Assembly (NCBI RefSeq): GCF_001886195.1
Contig: NZ_JXLB01000010.1
Span: 1,141 to 65,140, forward strand
Direction of reading: 5' to 3'
DNA length: 64,000 nucleotides
Source of the DNA: Enterococcus ratti
GTDB lineage: Bacteria; Bacillota; Bacilli; Lactobacillales; Enterococcaceae
Shown: piece by piece, positions 29,785-38,819 of the stretch
How positions within the stretch are numbered: position 1 is the first letter of the stretch
How the letters are laid out: each line of letters opens with the position of its first letter
The notes under the pieces: generated by a model
Told to the model about the DNA's origin: nothing
What the model saw: only the letters and a program-made list of their open reading frames with translations
Database searches by the model: none
Translations under genes and position numbers: made by a program

Positions 29785-30672
29785 ATGAAAATAAATGGTG
29801 AGTCGGTCAATACAATGGTCTCTGATCAATATGAGATTTATCATGTTAAAGACGTAGTTAGTCAAAATAAAACCATTTATCATTACCATGATTTTTATGA
29901 AATTCATACGACACTTAAAGGTTCGGCAACCTTTTATTTAAATGGTCGGCAATTTACGATTCATTCTGGCAGTGTTTTACTTATTCATTCAAACGATTTG
30001 CATCGAATTGTCCGACAATCTTCAGATGTATTCGAACGTGTTTATATATTCGTTACGCCATCTTTTTTAAAAAGCCGTTCTACTCCATGGTCCAATTTAT
30101 CTAGTTGTTTTCAACCAATGGGAGAAGATCGAAGCCGTGTTTTGCAAATAGACCCAAACATGTTGAAGCGAAAATTGGCGTTTATTGATAATCCGCCAGA
30201 TAAAACAGTTTATGGCGAAGATATTCGGTATGAACACGAGCTGATCGAATACCTGATTTTTTTAAATCAAATGGTGCAAAAAGAAGAATGCATGCAAGAA
30301 CAAAACGCTGTAGTACCGAATGAACGGGTAGAACAGATGCTTCAATATATTGCAAATAACTTGTCCCATCCACTTTCGCTAGAAGAAATGGAAAAAAAAT
30401 TTTTTGTTAGTAAATATTATATTACGAGAGAATTTAAAAAGTATACCGGATTTACTTTTCATCAATATGTGTTAAAGAAAAAACTGATTTATGCCAAGTA
30501 TTTGTTGCGAGAATATCGCAGTTCTAGTGCAGTATACAATAAAAGCGGGTTCTCTTCTTACCCACATTTTTTAAAGGTATTCAAAAAAGAATTTGGGTTA
30601 ACGCCTAAAGAATTTTTAAAACGAGACGTTCATAATCCACTCATTCATCATGTACATTTTGAAGAAGAATGA
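29785..30672 (+). CDS. AraC-family transcriptional regulator
   Basis: A 295-residue regulator. The N-terminal half is a cupin-like sensor (YHYHDFYEIHTTLKGSATFYLNG), and the C-terminal 100 residues hold two HTH motifs (SLEEMEKKFFVSKYYITREFKKYTGFTFHQYV and AVYNKSGFSSYPHFLKVFKKEFGLTPKEF). It probably senses rhamnose or a rhamnogalacturonan product and activates the TRAP/GH105 or rha genes; this is inferred from place. ATG 29785 has AGGAG well spaced; the ATG at 29761 lacks one. The second helix of the last HTH is well conserved. Confidence 0.9.
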   Translation: MKINGESVNTMVSDQYEIYHVKDVVSQNKTIYHYHDFYEIHTTLKGSATFYLNGRQFTIHSGSVLLIHSNDLHRIVRQSSDVFERVYIFVTPSFLKSRSTPWSNLSSCFQPMGEDRSRVLQIDPNMLKRKLAFIDNPPDKTVYGEDIRYEHELIEYLIFLNQMVQKEECMQEQNAVVPNERVEQMLQYIANNLSHPLSLEEMEKKFFVSKYYITREFKKYTGFTFHQYVLKKKLIYAKYLLREYRSSSAVYNKSGFSSYPHFLKVFKKEFGLTPKEFLKRDVHNPLIHHVHFEEE

Positions 30673-30997
30673 TGGCAAAATAAAAGAAAACCAAAATAAG
30701 TCATCTTATAACATTTTTATCCAAAACTGAGCTAATTCTTTAGAGAAAAGTAAGCTTTCTTTAGTTAAAGTAAGTTTAATTAAAGAAATGGCAGTTCAGG
30801 ATAGGTTTGTCAAATTTTAAATAACAGTAATTAGTAGATGCAAGTAAATAAGCTCTTTCTTTTTTGAGCGTCAAAATTATTTTGCTTAATTCTTTGATTC
30901 ATTAGGATATTCAGATAAATTGATTGAACGGATTAAGAGTAAACTTTTCTGTTATCAATGAAAGATCAAACGTCAATAAAGTAAAAGAGGTGACAAG
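30673..30997. other. intergenic region before the rha operon
   Basis: A 325-base region that must hold the rhaB promoter. A weak palindrome AGAAA-N7-TTTCT lies at about 30743-30759. No clear -35/-10 pair or terminator was recognised. Confidence 0.35.
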
Positions 30998-32458
30998 ATG
31001 AATCCAATATTTATCGCTATAGATATCGGCGCTTCAAGTGGACGCTTAATGAAAAGCGTGAAAGATGAGAATGATTATTTATCCTTGGAAGAAGTGCATC
31101 GTTTTAAAAATGAGTTTCGCCAAGAAGACAAGCACGATCGTTGGCAAATGGACTATTTGATCAAAGAAATTTTAACCGGATTTGAAAAATTAAAGCAATC
31201 AGGAGTCAGTCATTGTTTTGCCGGAATTGACACATGGGCAGTGGATTACTGTTTGCTTGATGACCAAGAAGAACGTTTAAGTAATCCAATTGCTTATCGT
31301 GATCATCGAACAAATGGAGCAGTCGAACGTTTTTCAAAAATTTATCCTCTTAAACAGTTATACGAGCAAACTGGTATCCAAATTCAACCGTTTAATACCT
31401 TATTTCAGTTATTTACCGAAGAAAAAGAACTTCTAGCAAGAACCCATAAACTGCTCTTAATTCCTGATTATTTAGGGTATATCTTTACGGGAAAAATGGT
31501 AACAGAAAAAACCAATGCTTCTACAATGCAGCTACTCAACATTAAAACGAAAACGTGGGAGCCGAGGCTACTTAAAGCCGTTGGTATTTCGACTGACTCG
31601 TTTGCACCATTAGTTGAACCCGGAACAATTCTTGGTGTTTTGCAAAAAGAAAAATTTTCTGAATACGATTTACCGGATGTTACATTTATCACGGTAGCCA
31701 GTCATGATACAGCATCAGCGGTTTTAGGAACACCCGGTCAAGGAAAACAGTGGGGCTACATCAGTAGTGGTACTTGGTCGCTTTTAGGAATTGAAACAAC
31801 GTGTGCCAATGTTTCACGTGCTGCTTTTTCTGCAAACTATACAAATGAGTGGGGAGCACATCATACAGTACGTTTCTTGAAAAATATTATGGGCATGTGG
31901 TTAATTCAAGAAGTGGCTCGTAGTCAAAAATACGTATATAGTTATGCAAATCTTGCGGAGCTTGCAGCAAAAGAAAAACCATTGCAACAAGTAATTGACG
32001 TTAATGCCCCTCGATTTTTAAAGCCATCCAACATGATCGAAGAAATTCAACATTATTGTTTGGAAACAAAACAGCCACTTCCGACAACGGTAGGAGAGAT
32101 TGCACGATGTGTATATGACAGCCTTGCACTTTGCTATGCGCAGGAGCTAACTAAAGTAGAAACTTTGACGGGACGAAAGCTTAAAAAATTACATATTGTA
32201 GGAGGCGGTGCAAATAATCAATTATTAAATCAATTGACAGCTAATTATGCTGGCGTGATCGTAGAAGCTGGTCCGAATGAAGCAACCGCTATAGGAAATC
32301 TAATCATGCAAATGCTTTGTATGCAGCAATTTACAGACATACATCATGCTAGAAAAGCGATCCGCCGGTCATTTTCTTGTGAAATATTTTATCCAAATCA
32401 AAACAAGCAGGAAAGCTTGATAAATAAAGCTAAAGGAGTGTCATATGAACACAATTGA
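30998..32458 (+). CDS. rhaB: rhamnulokinase
   Basis: A 486-residue FGGY-family sugar kinase that phosphorylates L-rhamnulose at C1. The phosphate-binding start is FIAIDIGASSGRLM. The substrate region contains CFAGIDTWAVDYCLLD, and the ATP site includes SSGTWSLLGIET and LHIVGGGANNQLLNQL. The FAGIDTWAVDY segment is typical of RhaB rather than xylulokinase. AGAGGTGAC precedes the ATG. It is first of the rhaB-A-D-M run and overlaps rhaA by 14 bases. Confidence 0.95.
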   Translation: MNPIFIAIDIGASSGRLMKSVKDENDYLSLEEVHRFKNEFRQEDKHDRWQMDYLIKEILTGFEKLKQSGVSHCFAGIDTWAVDYCLLDDQEERLSNPIAYRDHRTNGAVERFSKIYPLKQLYEQTGIQIQPFNTLFQLFTEEKELLARTHKLLLIPDYLGYIFTGKMVTEKTNASTMQLLNIKTKTWEPRLLKAVGISTDSFAPLVEPGTILGVLQKEKFSEYDLPDVTFITVASHDTASAVLGTPGQGKQWGYISSGTWSLLGIETTCANVSRAAFSANYTNEWGAHHTVRFLKNIMGMWLIQEVARSQKYVYSYANLAELAAKEKPLQQVIDVNAPRFLKPSNMIEEIQHYCLETKQPLPTTVGEIARCVYDSLALCYAQELTKVETLTGRKLKKLHIVGGGANNQLLNQLTANYAGVIVEAGPNEATAIGNLIMQMLCMQQFTDIHHARKAIRRSFSCEIFYPNQNKQESLINKAKGVSYEHN

Positions 32459-33701
32459 AAAAAAATATGAACAAGCAAAAGAAAAATATGCAGAAATTGG
32501 TGTTGATACTGATGCGGTGCTGGAAAAGATGCAGACCATCAAAATTTCTATTCATTGCTGGCAAGGAGATGATGTGAAAGGCTTTTTATCATCAACTGGT
32601 GAACTAACAGGTGGCATCTTGGCAACAGGTAACTTTCTGGGTGTTCCACGCACACCTGATGAGCTTAGACAGGATTTAGAAAAAGTATTTTCCTTGATAC
32701 CGGGAAAACATAAATTGAATCTGCATGCCATTTACTTAGATACAGATGAAACGGTAGATTTAAATGAAATTCAACCAAAGCATTTTAAAAAGTGGGTGGA
32801 TTGGGCTAAAAAAGAAGAAATTGGTCTTGATTTCAATCCAACATTTTTTTCCCATCCTATGATGAAAAATGGCTTAACATTAGCACATCCTGATAAAAAA
32901 GTTCGTGAATACTGGATTGAACATGGAAAAAGAAGCCGGAAAATTGCAGAATATTTTGGAAAAGAGACCGGACAAACTTGTATCAACAATTTTTGGGTAC
33001 CCGATGGGATGAAAGATCACCCAATTGATCGATTTACACCAAGGAAACGTTTAATGGCTTCCTTAGATGAGATTTTTACTGAATCTTTCGATGAAAACTA
33101 TCTGCAAGACGCGGTAGAAAGCAAATTATTTGGGTTAGGTGCGGAAGCTTATACAGTCGGTTCTCATGAATTTTATTTAGGTTATGGTTTAACTCGAAAC
33201 AAGCTAGTTTGTTTAGATGCCGGCCATTTTCATCCAACAGAAATGATTTCTAATAAAATATCCTCTTTGGCTTTATTCAGTAAAGGCATTATGTTGCATG
33301 TTTCTCGTCCAGTACGCTGGGATTCTGATCATGTCGTTTTGATGGATGATGAATTACAAGAAATTGCAAGAGAATTGATACGCAATGAATTATTAGAAAA
33401 AACGAATATTGGTTTAGACTTTTTTGATGCAACAATCAATCGAATCGCAGCTTGGGTCATCGGTACTAGAAACACACAAAAAGCATTAATGAAAGCGATG
33501 TTAGAACCCATCGAACAATTAAAAGAAATGGAACTAGCTTTTGACTTTACATTCAAAATGGCGTATACCGAAGAACTAAAGGACTTTCCGTACGCAGATG
33601 TATGGAATTACTTCTGCTACAAAAATCAAGTACCTGTTGGATTAGATTGGCTTCAAGTAGTTAATGAATATCAAAAAAATGTATTAGAATTAAGAAAATA
33701 G
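32445..33701 (+). CDS. rhaA: L-rhamnose isomerase
   Basis: A 418-residue metal-dependent isomerase converting L-rhamnose to L-rhamnulose. Family segments seen are ISIHCWQGDDVKGF near the N-terminus, NLHAIYLD, GLDFNPTFFSHPM, NNFWVPDGMKD and LDAGHFHPTE with metal ligands. Its start lies inside the end of rhaB with AAAGGAG upstream, so the genes are translationally coupled. Length matches the family. Confidence 0.97.
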   Translation: MNTIEKKYEQAKEKYAEIGVDTDAVLEKMQTIKISIHCWQGDDVKGFLSSTGELTGGILATGNFLGVPRTPDELRQDLEKVFSLIPGKHKLNLHAIYLDTDETVDLNEIQPKHFKKWVDWAKKEEIGLDFNPTFFSHPMMKNGLTLAHPDKKVREYWIEHGKRSRKIAEYFGKETGQTCINNFWVPDGMKDHPIDRFTPRKRLMASLDEIFTESFDENYLQDAVESKLFGLGAEAYTVGSHEFYLGYGLTRNKLVCLDAGHFHPTEMISNKISSLALFSKGIMLHVSRPVRWDSDHVVLMDDELQEIARELIRNELLEKTNIGLDFFDATINRIAAWVIGTRNTQKALMKAMLEPIEQLKEMELAFDFTFKMAYTEELKDFPYADVWNYFCYKNQVPVGLDWLQVVNEYQKNVLELRK

Positions 33702-33714
33702 AGAAGGTGAAACG

Positions 33715-34560
33715 GTGAAAAAAATAGATATTTTACAAGCACCATGTGTAAAAGAAATGATCGAAACGACTGCAAATCTTTATCGTTTAGGGTGGGATGA
33801 ACGTAATGGCGGTAATCTCTCTTATTTATTAAAAGAAGAAGAAATCACGCCATTTTTGGATCCTAAAAAAGTGATTCGTCGTCTTTCAATGTCCTTTGAT
33901 GCGCGTCCTTTAGCCGGTTCTTATTTCATTGTGACGGGTTCAGGAAGGTATTTTAAAAATGTGGCAAGTGCACCTGCTGAAAACCTCGGGATCATTCGAA
34001 TAGCTGAAAATGGTCAAACGTTAGAGCTTTTATGGGGGTTAGAAAACGAATGCTTGCCGACAAGTGAGCTTCCAACCCATTTCATGAGCCATGTTGCTCG
34101 TTTGAAAGTGGATCCGGCACACCGAATTGTTTTACATTGTCATGCGAGTCATCTATTGGCAATGAGTTTTACGCATGAGTTGGATGAACGTTTGTTTACT
34201 CGTACGTTATGGCAAATGTGTACAGAATGTCTGGTGGTTTTTCCAGAAGGAATTTCAATTGTTCCATGGATGGTTCCGGGAACAATTGAAATTGGAGAAG
34301 CGACAGCTAAAAAGATGAAAGAGACACGTTTAGTTTTATGGCCACAGCATGGAATTTATGGTGCAGGAAAAGATATGGATGAAGTTTTTGGATTGATTGA
34401 AACAGCAGAAAAAGCAGCACAAGTGTACACCTATGTCAAAGCACAAGGACCAATTTTACAAACGATTACAGATGAAAAACTTTGGCGCTTAGCAGAGGCA
34501 TTTGATGTAGCACCAAAAGCAGGATATTTAGAGAGAGTGCCAAAGAAAGCAGGTAGTTAA
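33715..34560 (+). CDS. rhaD: rhamnulose-1-phosphate aldolase
   Basis: A 281-residue class II zinc aldolase that splits L-rhamnulose 1-phosphate into dihydroxyacetone phosphate and L-lactaldehyde. The zinc ligands are in IVLHCHASHLLAMS and a later WPQHGIYG; the phosphate site is near NGGNLSYLL and TGSGRYFKN. Start is GTG with GAAGGTGAAA upstream. It follows rhaA by 13 bases and precedes rhaM by one base. Confidence 0.96.
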   Translation: MKKIDILQAPCVKEMIETTANLYRLGWDERNGGNLSYLLKEEEITPFLDPKKVIRRLSMSFDARPLAGSYFIVTGSGRYFKNVASAPAENLGIIRIAENGQTLELLWGLENECLPTSELPTHFMSHVARLKVDPAHRIVLHCHASHLLAMSFTHELDERLFTRTLWQMCTECLVVFPEGISIVPWMVPGTIEIGEATAKKMKETRLVLWPQHGIYGAGKDMDEVFGLIETAEKAAQVYTYVKAQGPILQTITDEKLWRLAEAFDVAPKAGYLERVPKKAGS

Positions 34561-34561
34561 A

Positions 34562-34873
34562 ATGCCAAAAAAAGTTTTTTGTATGCGTCTTTATTCAGAA
34601 AAGCAAAAGGAATATAAAAGAAGGCATGACAAGCTTTGGCCAGAAATGCGTACCGCTCTTCAAGAGCATGGCGTAAGTGAGTATTCGATTTATCTTGATC
34701 CGACTACAAATGTTTTATTTGGGTACCTTGTCATTGAAGATGAAACGTTATGGTCAAAAATGGCCAAGACGCCAATTAATCAAAAATGGTGGCAATATAT
34801 GAAAGATGTCATGGAAACAAATCCTGATTCCTCCCCGGTTAGTTGGGAACTGTTGCCTGTTTTCGAATTATAA
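34562..34873 (+). CDS. rhaM: L-rhamnose mutarotase
   Basis: A 103-residue ferredoxin-like protein that interconverts the anomers of rhamnose so that the isomerase receives its preferred form. The signature is MRLYSEKQKEYKRRHDKLWPEM with the catalytic histidine, followed by YSIYLDPTTNVLFGYL and the C-terminal WWQYMKDVMETN. It begins one base after the rhaD stop codon. It closes the rha operon. Confidence 0.95.
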   Translation: MPKKVFCMRLYSEKQKEYKRRHDKLWPEMRTALQEHGVSEYSIYLDPTTNVLFGYLVIEDETLWSKMAKTPINQKWWQYMKDVMETNPDSSPVSWELLPVFEL

Positions 34874-35013
34874 AAAGTAAAGATAAGGCAAAAGATTTAA
34901 AGGGTTAAACGGCACTAATTCGGATAAAGCAACTAGAATGATAGATAAAATAACTATTAAGTAAAATGGAATAACTAATTGATTGAGTAACTAAAACATA
35001 CAAGGAGGAAAAA

Positions 35014-36165
35014 ATGACGAACCGTATAATTTTAAATGAAACGTCTTATTTTGGAAAAGGAGCAATTGCAGAAATTGTTCCTGAGTTTCGACGTCGTGGA
35101 TTTAAAAAAGCAGCTATCATTACGGATAAAAGGTTGGTCGAACAAGGCGTAGCACCAAAAGTGATGACGCTTTTAGACCATGTAGCGATTGATTATGTGT
35201 TGTATGACGGTATTGTTCCTAATCCAACCATTCAAAATGTTAAAGAGGGTGTCGCTTTCGTTAAAAAAGCTAAGGTAGATTGTCTAATTGCAATTGGAGG
35301 AGGCTCGCCGATTGATACAGCAAAAGCTATTGGTATCATTTTAACCAACCCTGAGTTCTCAGATGTGATTAGCCTTGAAGGCACGACTGTTACTAAAAAA
35401 CCAAGCTTGCCTATTTTAGCCGTTCCTACTACTTCTGGAACAGCCGCGGAAGTAACGATCAACTACGTCATTACGGATGAAACAAAACAGCGCAAGTTTG
35501 TGTGTGTCGATCCTCATGATATTCCAATTGTTGCTTTTATTGATAGTGAAATGATGAAAGGAATGCCTAAAGCACTAGCAGCGTCTACGGGAATGGATGC
35601 CATGACTCATGCAATTGAAGGACTCATCACAAAAGGGGCTTGGGAAATGACGGACATGTTTCATTTAAAAGCCATTGAAATTATTGGACAGGCATTAGAA
35701 GATTCGGTAAACGGAAATCAAAAAGGACGAGAAAAAATGGTATTAGGACAATATATCGCAGGTATGGGATTTTCAAATGCCGGATTAGGCTTGGTCCATG
35801 GGATGGCGCATCCGTTAAGTGCGTGGTATAACATCCCTCATGGGATAGCTTGTGCCGTCCTTTTACCAACGATTATGAAATACAATAAAGAATACACTGG
35901 GGAAAAATACCGTGACATTGCACGAGCGCTGGGAATTGAAAAAGCCAGTGAAATGTCTTTAGAAGCGGCTCGTCATGCTGCTTGTTTAGAAATTGATCGT
36001 TTAAGTAAAGCCGTAGGAATACCAGCTACAATTTCAGAACTTGGAGTGCAAGCAGCCGATATTCCGGCGATTGCCGAAGATGCGTTGCGTGACGTATGTA
36101 CTCCGGGAAATCCAAGAGAAGCTACAATCGAAGAGATTATAACTCTTTATCAAAGTTTAATGTAG
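35014..36165 (+). CDS. fucO: lactaldehyde reductase (iron-dependent alcohol dehydrogenase)
   Basis: A 383-residue group III alcohol dehydrogenase. The NAD site is CLIAIGGGSPIDTAKAIGI; the metal histidines lie in MTHAIEGLI, GLVHGMAHPLSAWYNIPHG. Next to rhaD, the likely reaction is reduction of L-lactaldehyde to 1,2-propanediol with NADH, regenerating NAD in anaerobic growth on rhamnose. AAGGAGG precedes the ATG. It is separated from rhaM by 140 bases and may have its own promoter. Confidence 0.92.
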   Translation: MTNRIILNETSYFGKGAIAEIVPEFRRRGFKKAAIITDKRLVEQGVAPKVMTLLDHVAIDYVLYDGIVPNPTIQNVKEGVAFVKKAKVDCLIAIGGGSPIDTAKAIGIILTNPEFSDVISLEGTTVTKKPSLPILAVPTTSGTAAEVTINYVITDETKQRKFVCVDPHDIPIVAFIDSEMMKGMPKALAASTGMDAMTHAIEGLITKGAWEMTDMFHLKAIEIIGQALEDSVNGNQKGREKMVLGQYIAGMGFSNAGLGLVHGMAHPLSAWYNIPHGIACAVLLPTIMKYNKEYTGEKYRDIARALGIEKASEMSLEAARHAACLEIDRLSKAVGIPATISELGVQAADIPAIAEDALRDVCTPGNPREATIEEIITLYQSLM

Positions 36166-36253
36166 AAGAAAAAAAACGGTTAAGTTTAGCTTGTTTGCAA
36201 AATAAAAGGTCATGATTTCGCTCTAGTTCTTTTAAACAAAAGGGATTTTCGCT

Positions 36254-36275
36254 ATAATTTTTCTTATTAAGAAAT
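36254..36275 (+). promoter_or_regulatory. iclR promoter -10 and operator palindrome
   Basis: A -10 box TATAAT (36254-36259) is followed at once by the perfect palindrome TTTCTTATTAAGAAA (36261-36275, arms of 7 around one base). The same TTTC-N7-GAAA plan, with the flank AAATAGG, is repeated at the kdgA promoter, which suggests a shared operator and autoregulation by the IclR protein. Confidence 0.55.
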
Positions 36276-36288
36276 AGGAGAATGTGAT

Positions 36289-37041
36289 ATGGAAAAGAAA
36301 AAACCTTATGGCACTGTTTTAATCAAAGCTTCTAAAATATTGGATTATTTAGCAGAAAACCCTGATGTTTCCTTACAAGTTATTGCAAAAGGAGTTGAAA
36401 TGACACCTCCCACTGTTCTAAAAATTTTAGATACTTTACTGAGGATCGGCTATGTTAACAAAAATTCAGAAAAAAATTATCGTTTAGGAGCAAAACTTAT
36501 TCGGTATGCGAATAAAAATATTGAACAAATGGATCTAGTGGAACTGACTTTGCCATTTTTAGAAAAACTTCAGAAAAAAATCGATGAAACCATTCATTTG
36601 GGAATTATAGATAATGATGAAATTCTCTATGTTAATAAGTTGGAACCCAAACACCAAACTATCCGCATGTCTTCTAAAATCGGTATTACACGTCCCCTTT
36701 ATAATTCAGCAATGGGAAAAGCAGTATTGGCGGAGTTTAGTGAAGAACAATATACCGCTTATCTTGAAACACATCCACTGGTCCCTTATACAAAGTACAC
36801 GATTACGAATGCTTTACGTTTGAAAAAAGAAATTCAAACTGTCAAAGAAAGTCACGTGGCATTTGATGATGAAGAAATTGAAAGAGATATTTTTTGCATA
36901 GGAGCCTCAATCGTGAAAAATGATCAGGCTATCGGTGCTTTTAGTGTAAGCATGCCTAAATATCGCTTAACGGATAAATTAAAAAAAGAAATTATCCATG
37001 CGTTGACGCAAACCAAAAAAGAAATTGAAAAAAGAATCTAA
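36289..37041 (+). CDS. IclR-family transcriptional regulator (KdgR-like by context)
   Basis: A 250-residue regulator. An N-terminal winged helix (about 10-70, with VSLQVIAKGVEMTPPTVLKILDTLLRIGYV) is joined to the IclR effector domain (HLGIIDNDEILYVNKLEP, IGITRPLYNSAMGKAVLAEF, CIGASIVKNDQAIGAFSVSMP). It lies directly before kdgA-kdgK-kduI-kduD, as KdgR-type repressors of 2-keto-3-deoxygluconate use often do. Shared palindromes at its own and the kdgA promoter support local control. Confidence 0.9.
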   Translation: MEKKKPYGTVLIKASKILDYLAENPDVSLQVIAKGVEMTPPTVLKILDTLLRIGYVNKNSEKNYRLGAKLIRYANKNIEQMDLVELTLPFLEKLQKKIDETIHLGIIDNDEILYVNKLEPKHQTIRMSSKIGITRPLYNSAMGKAVLAEFSEEQYTAYLETHPLVPYTKYTITNALRLKKEIQTVKESHVAFDDEEIERDIFCIGASIVKNDQAIGAFSVSMPKYRLTDKLKKEIIHALTQTKKEIEKRI

Positions 37042-37048
37042 ATTTAAA

Positions 37049-37065
37049 TTGAAAAGCGTTTGCAT
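37049..37065 (-). promoter_or_regulatory. cre site (CcpA operator) of the kdg operon
   Basis: Read on the minus strand the site is ATGCAAACGCTTTTCAA, a full match to WTGNAANCGNWNNCAW. It overlaps the -35 box of the kdgA promoter, a position that gives carbon catabolite repression. Confidence 0.8.
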
Positions 37066-37135
37066 TTTCTCTTTTCTGCCCTATAATAGAAATATAAATT
37101 TCTGATTCGAAAATAAAAATTTCTATATAGGAAAT
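37060..37135 (+). promoter_or_regulatory. kdgA promoter with two operator-like palindromes
   Basis: The -35 TTGCAT (37060-37065) and -10 TATAAT (37082-37087) are 16 bases apart. AGAAAT-ATAA-ATTTCT (37088-37103) covers the start point, and ATTTCTATATAGGAAAT (about 37119-37135) lies downstream. The second matches the palindrome at the iclR promoter (TTTC-N7-GAAA, flank AAATAGG). Confidence 0.65.
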
Positions 37136-37146
37136 AGGTGGAGAGA

Positions 37147-37791
37147 ATGAAAAAAATTAGTATTTTATCGCGTTTAAAAAATGCAGGAGTAATTGCTGTG
37201 GTACGGGGAAAAAATAAAGAAGAAGCATTAAACGCTTGCCATGCCATTATTAAAGGCGGGTTAACTGGTATCGAATTGACATTCACCGTACCACAAGCGG
37301 ATCAAGTAATTAAGGAACTTCGGGCTTGTTACAATGATCAATTAAATATAGTCATTGGTGCAGGAACGGTTTTAGATGCTATTACCGCTCGTTTGGCTAT
37401 TCTAGCTGGTGCAGAGTATATTGTCAGTCCTTCTTTTGATGATGAAACGGCGCAACTTTGTAATCTCTATCAAATTCCTTATTTGCCCGGCTGTATGACA
37501 ATCACTGAAGTGTCGACGGCTTTAAAAAGCGGGGTAGATATTGTTAAGCTATTTCCTGGAAGCGCTTATGGACCAAGCATCATTTCTGCTTTTAAAGCTC
37601 CTATGCCGCAAATCAATGTGATGCCTACTGGTGGTGTAAATTTAGAAAACATGAAAGAATGGTTTGCGGAAGGAGCTGTCACTGTGGGAGTAGGAGGAAA
37701 CCTGTTAGCGCCAGTAGCGACTGGTGATTTTGATAAAGTAACAGAAGTTGCTCAGCAATATGCAGCAAAAATGGCAGAAATCAGGAGGTAG
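37147..37791 (+). CDS. kdgA: 2-keto-3-deoxy-6-phosphogluconate aldolase
   Basis: A 214-residue class I aldolase (KDPG/KHG family) that yields pyruvate and glyceraldehyde 3-phosphate. Motifs are AGVIAVVRG, GIELTFTVPQA, IGAGTVLD and the Schiff-base lysine in GVDIVKLFPGSAYGP. ATG 37147 has GGTGGAGA at good distance; three upstream in-frame codons from a GTG are the alternative. It leads the kdgA-kdgK-kduI-kduD run. Confidence 0.95.
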   Translation: MKKISILSRLKNAGVIAVVRGKNKEEALNACHAIIKGGLTGIELTFTVPQADQVIKELRACYNDQLNIVIGAGTVLDAITARLAILAGAEYIVSPSFDDETAQLCNLYQIPYLPGCMTITEVSTALKSGVDIVKLFPGSAYGPSIISAFKAPMPQINVMPTGGVNLENMKEWFAEGAVTVGVGGNLLAPVATGDFDKVTEVAQQYAAKMAEIRR

Positions 37792-37797
37792 CCGAGG

Positions 37798-38805
37798 ATG
37801 GGGAAAATAGTAACTTTAGGAGAAATCATGTTGCGATTGTCTACAAAGCAAGGAACAAGGATTGATGCTAGTGAACAATTTTCTGCTCATTACGGTGAAG
37901 GAGAGGCAAACGTAGCCATTTCTTTGGCTAATTATGGGCATCAAACTGTTTTTGCAACCAAAGTACCTAATAATGCGTTGGGAAAAGCGGTCAAGAAACA
38001 TTTACAATGCTATGGGGTTGATACGCAACAAGTATTATTAGGTGGATCAAGACTTGGTACTTATTACGTGGAAGCAGGCGTAGGGAAACGTGCTGCTTCT
38101 GTCATTTATGATCGTGCTGGGTCCAGCTTTTCACAAATGGATCATTTAGAATGGTCATTGGCTGCTTTATTCAAAGACGCGGATGTTTTCCACATTTCAG
38201 GTATTACACCAGCGTTATCTAAGAACTGGGCGCACATGACAAAACAAGTGATGGAAGTTGCGAAAGAAGCAGGCTGTTTGATTAGTTTTGATGTCAACTA
38301 TCGAGGAAAATTGTGGACACAACAAGAAGCAAGCAAGGTAGTGACACAGCTCTTACCGTTAGTTGATATTTGTTCGGCTGGCAAAAAGGATGCTCTTCAT
38401 TTGTTAGGAATTAAAGAAGCACCTCCATCAGAAAAACAGTCACTTATTTATTATTACCAAGAGATGCAGAAAAAATTTCCGAATATTCAGGTATTTTATT
38501 CAACCAATCGAATGGTTCGCTCGGCTAGTACAAATGAATTGACGGGAACATTGTGGATGAATCATGAATACAAAGAATCTTGTCTCCATGAAATTACGTC
38601 AATTGTAGATCGAGTAGGTGGCGGTGATGCTTTTGCAGGTGGAGTACTTCACGGCTTATTAACCGGTAAGGCTCCACAAGAAATTATTGATTTTGCTACT
38701 GCTGCCTCTGTTTTGAAGCATACAGTTCATGGTGACTGCAATCAATTTAGTGAAGAAGAAGTCGCGCAATTTCTAGCGTGCGGCTCTGGAAAAATTATTC
38801 GATAA
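37798..38805 (+). CDS. kdgK: 2-keto-3-deoxygluconate kinase (PfkB family)
   Basis: A 335-residue ribokinase-type enzyme. The N-terminal sugar site reads HYGEGEANVAISLANYGH and the C-terminal anion hole and catalytic base are in DRVGGGDAFAGGVLHGLL. It phosphorylates 2-keto-3-deoxygluconate to KDPG for KdgA. It starts 6 bases after kdgA and overlaps none of kduI once that start is set at 38820. Confidence 0.94.
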   Translation: MGKIVTLGEIMLRLSTKQGTRIDASEQFSAHYGEGEANVAISLANYGHQTVFATKVPNNALGKAVKKHLQCYGVDTQQVLLGGSRLGTYYVEAGVGKRAASVIYDRAGSSFSQMDHLEWSLAALFKDADVFHISGITPALSKNWAHMTKQVMEVAKEAGCLISFDVNYRGKLWTQQEASKVVTQLLPLVDICSAGKKDALHLLGIKEAPPSEKQSLIYYYQEMQKKFPNIQVFYSTNRMVRSASTNELTGTLWMNHEYKESCLHEITSIVDRVGGGDAFAGGVLHGLLTGKAPQEIIDFATAASVLKHTVHGDCNQFSEEEVAQFLACGSGKIIR

Positions 38806-38819
38806 AAGGAGTAGAAAAC

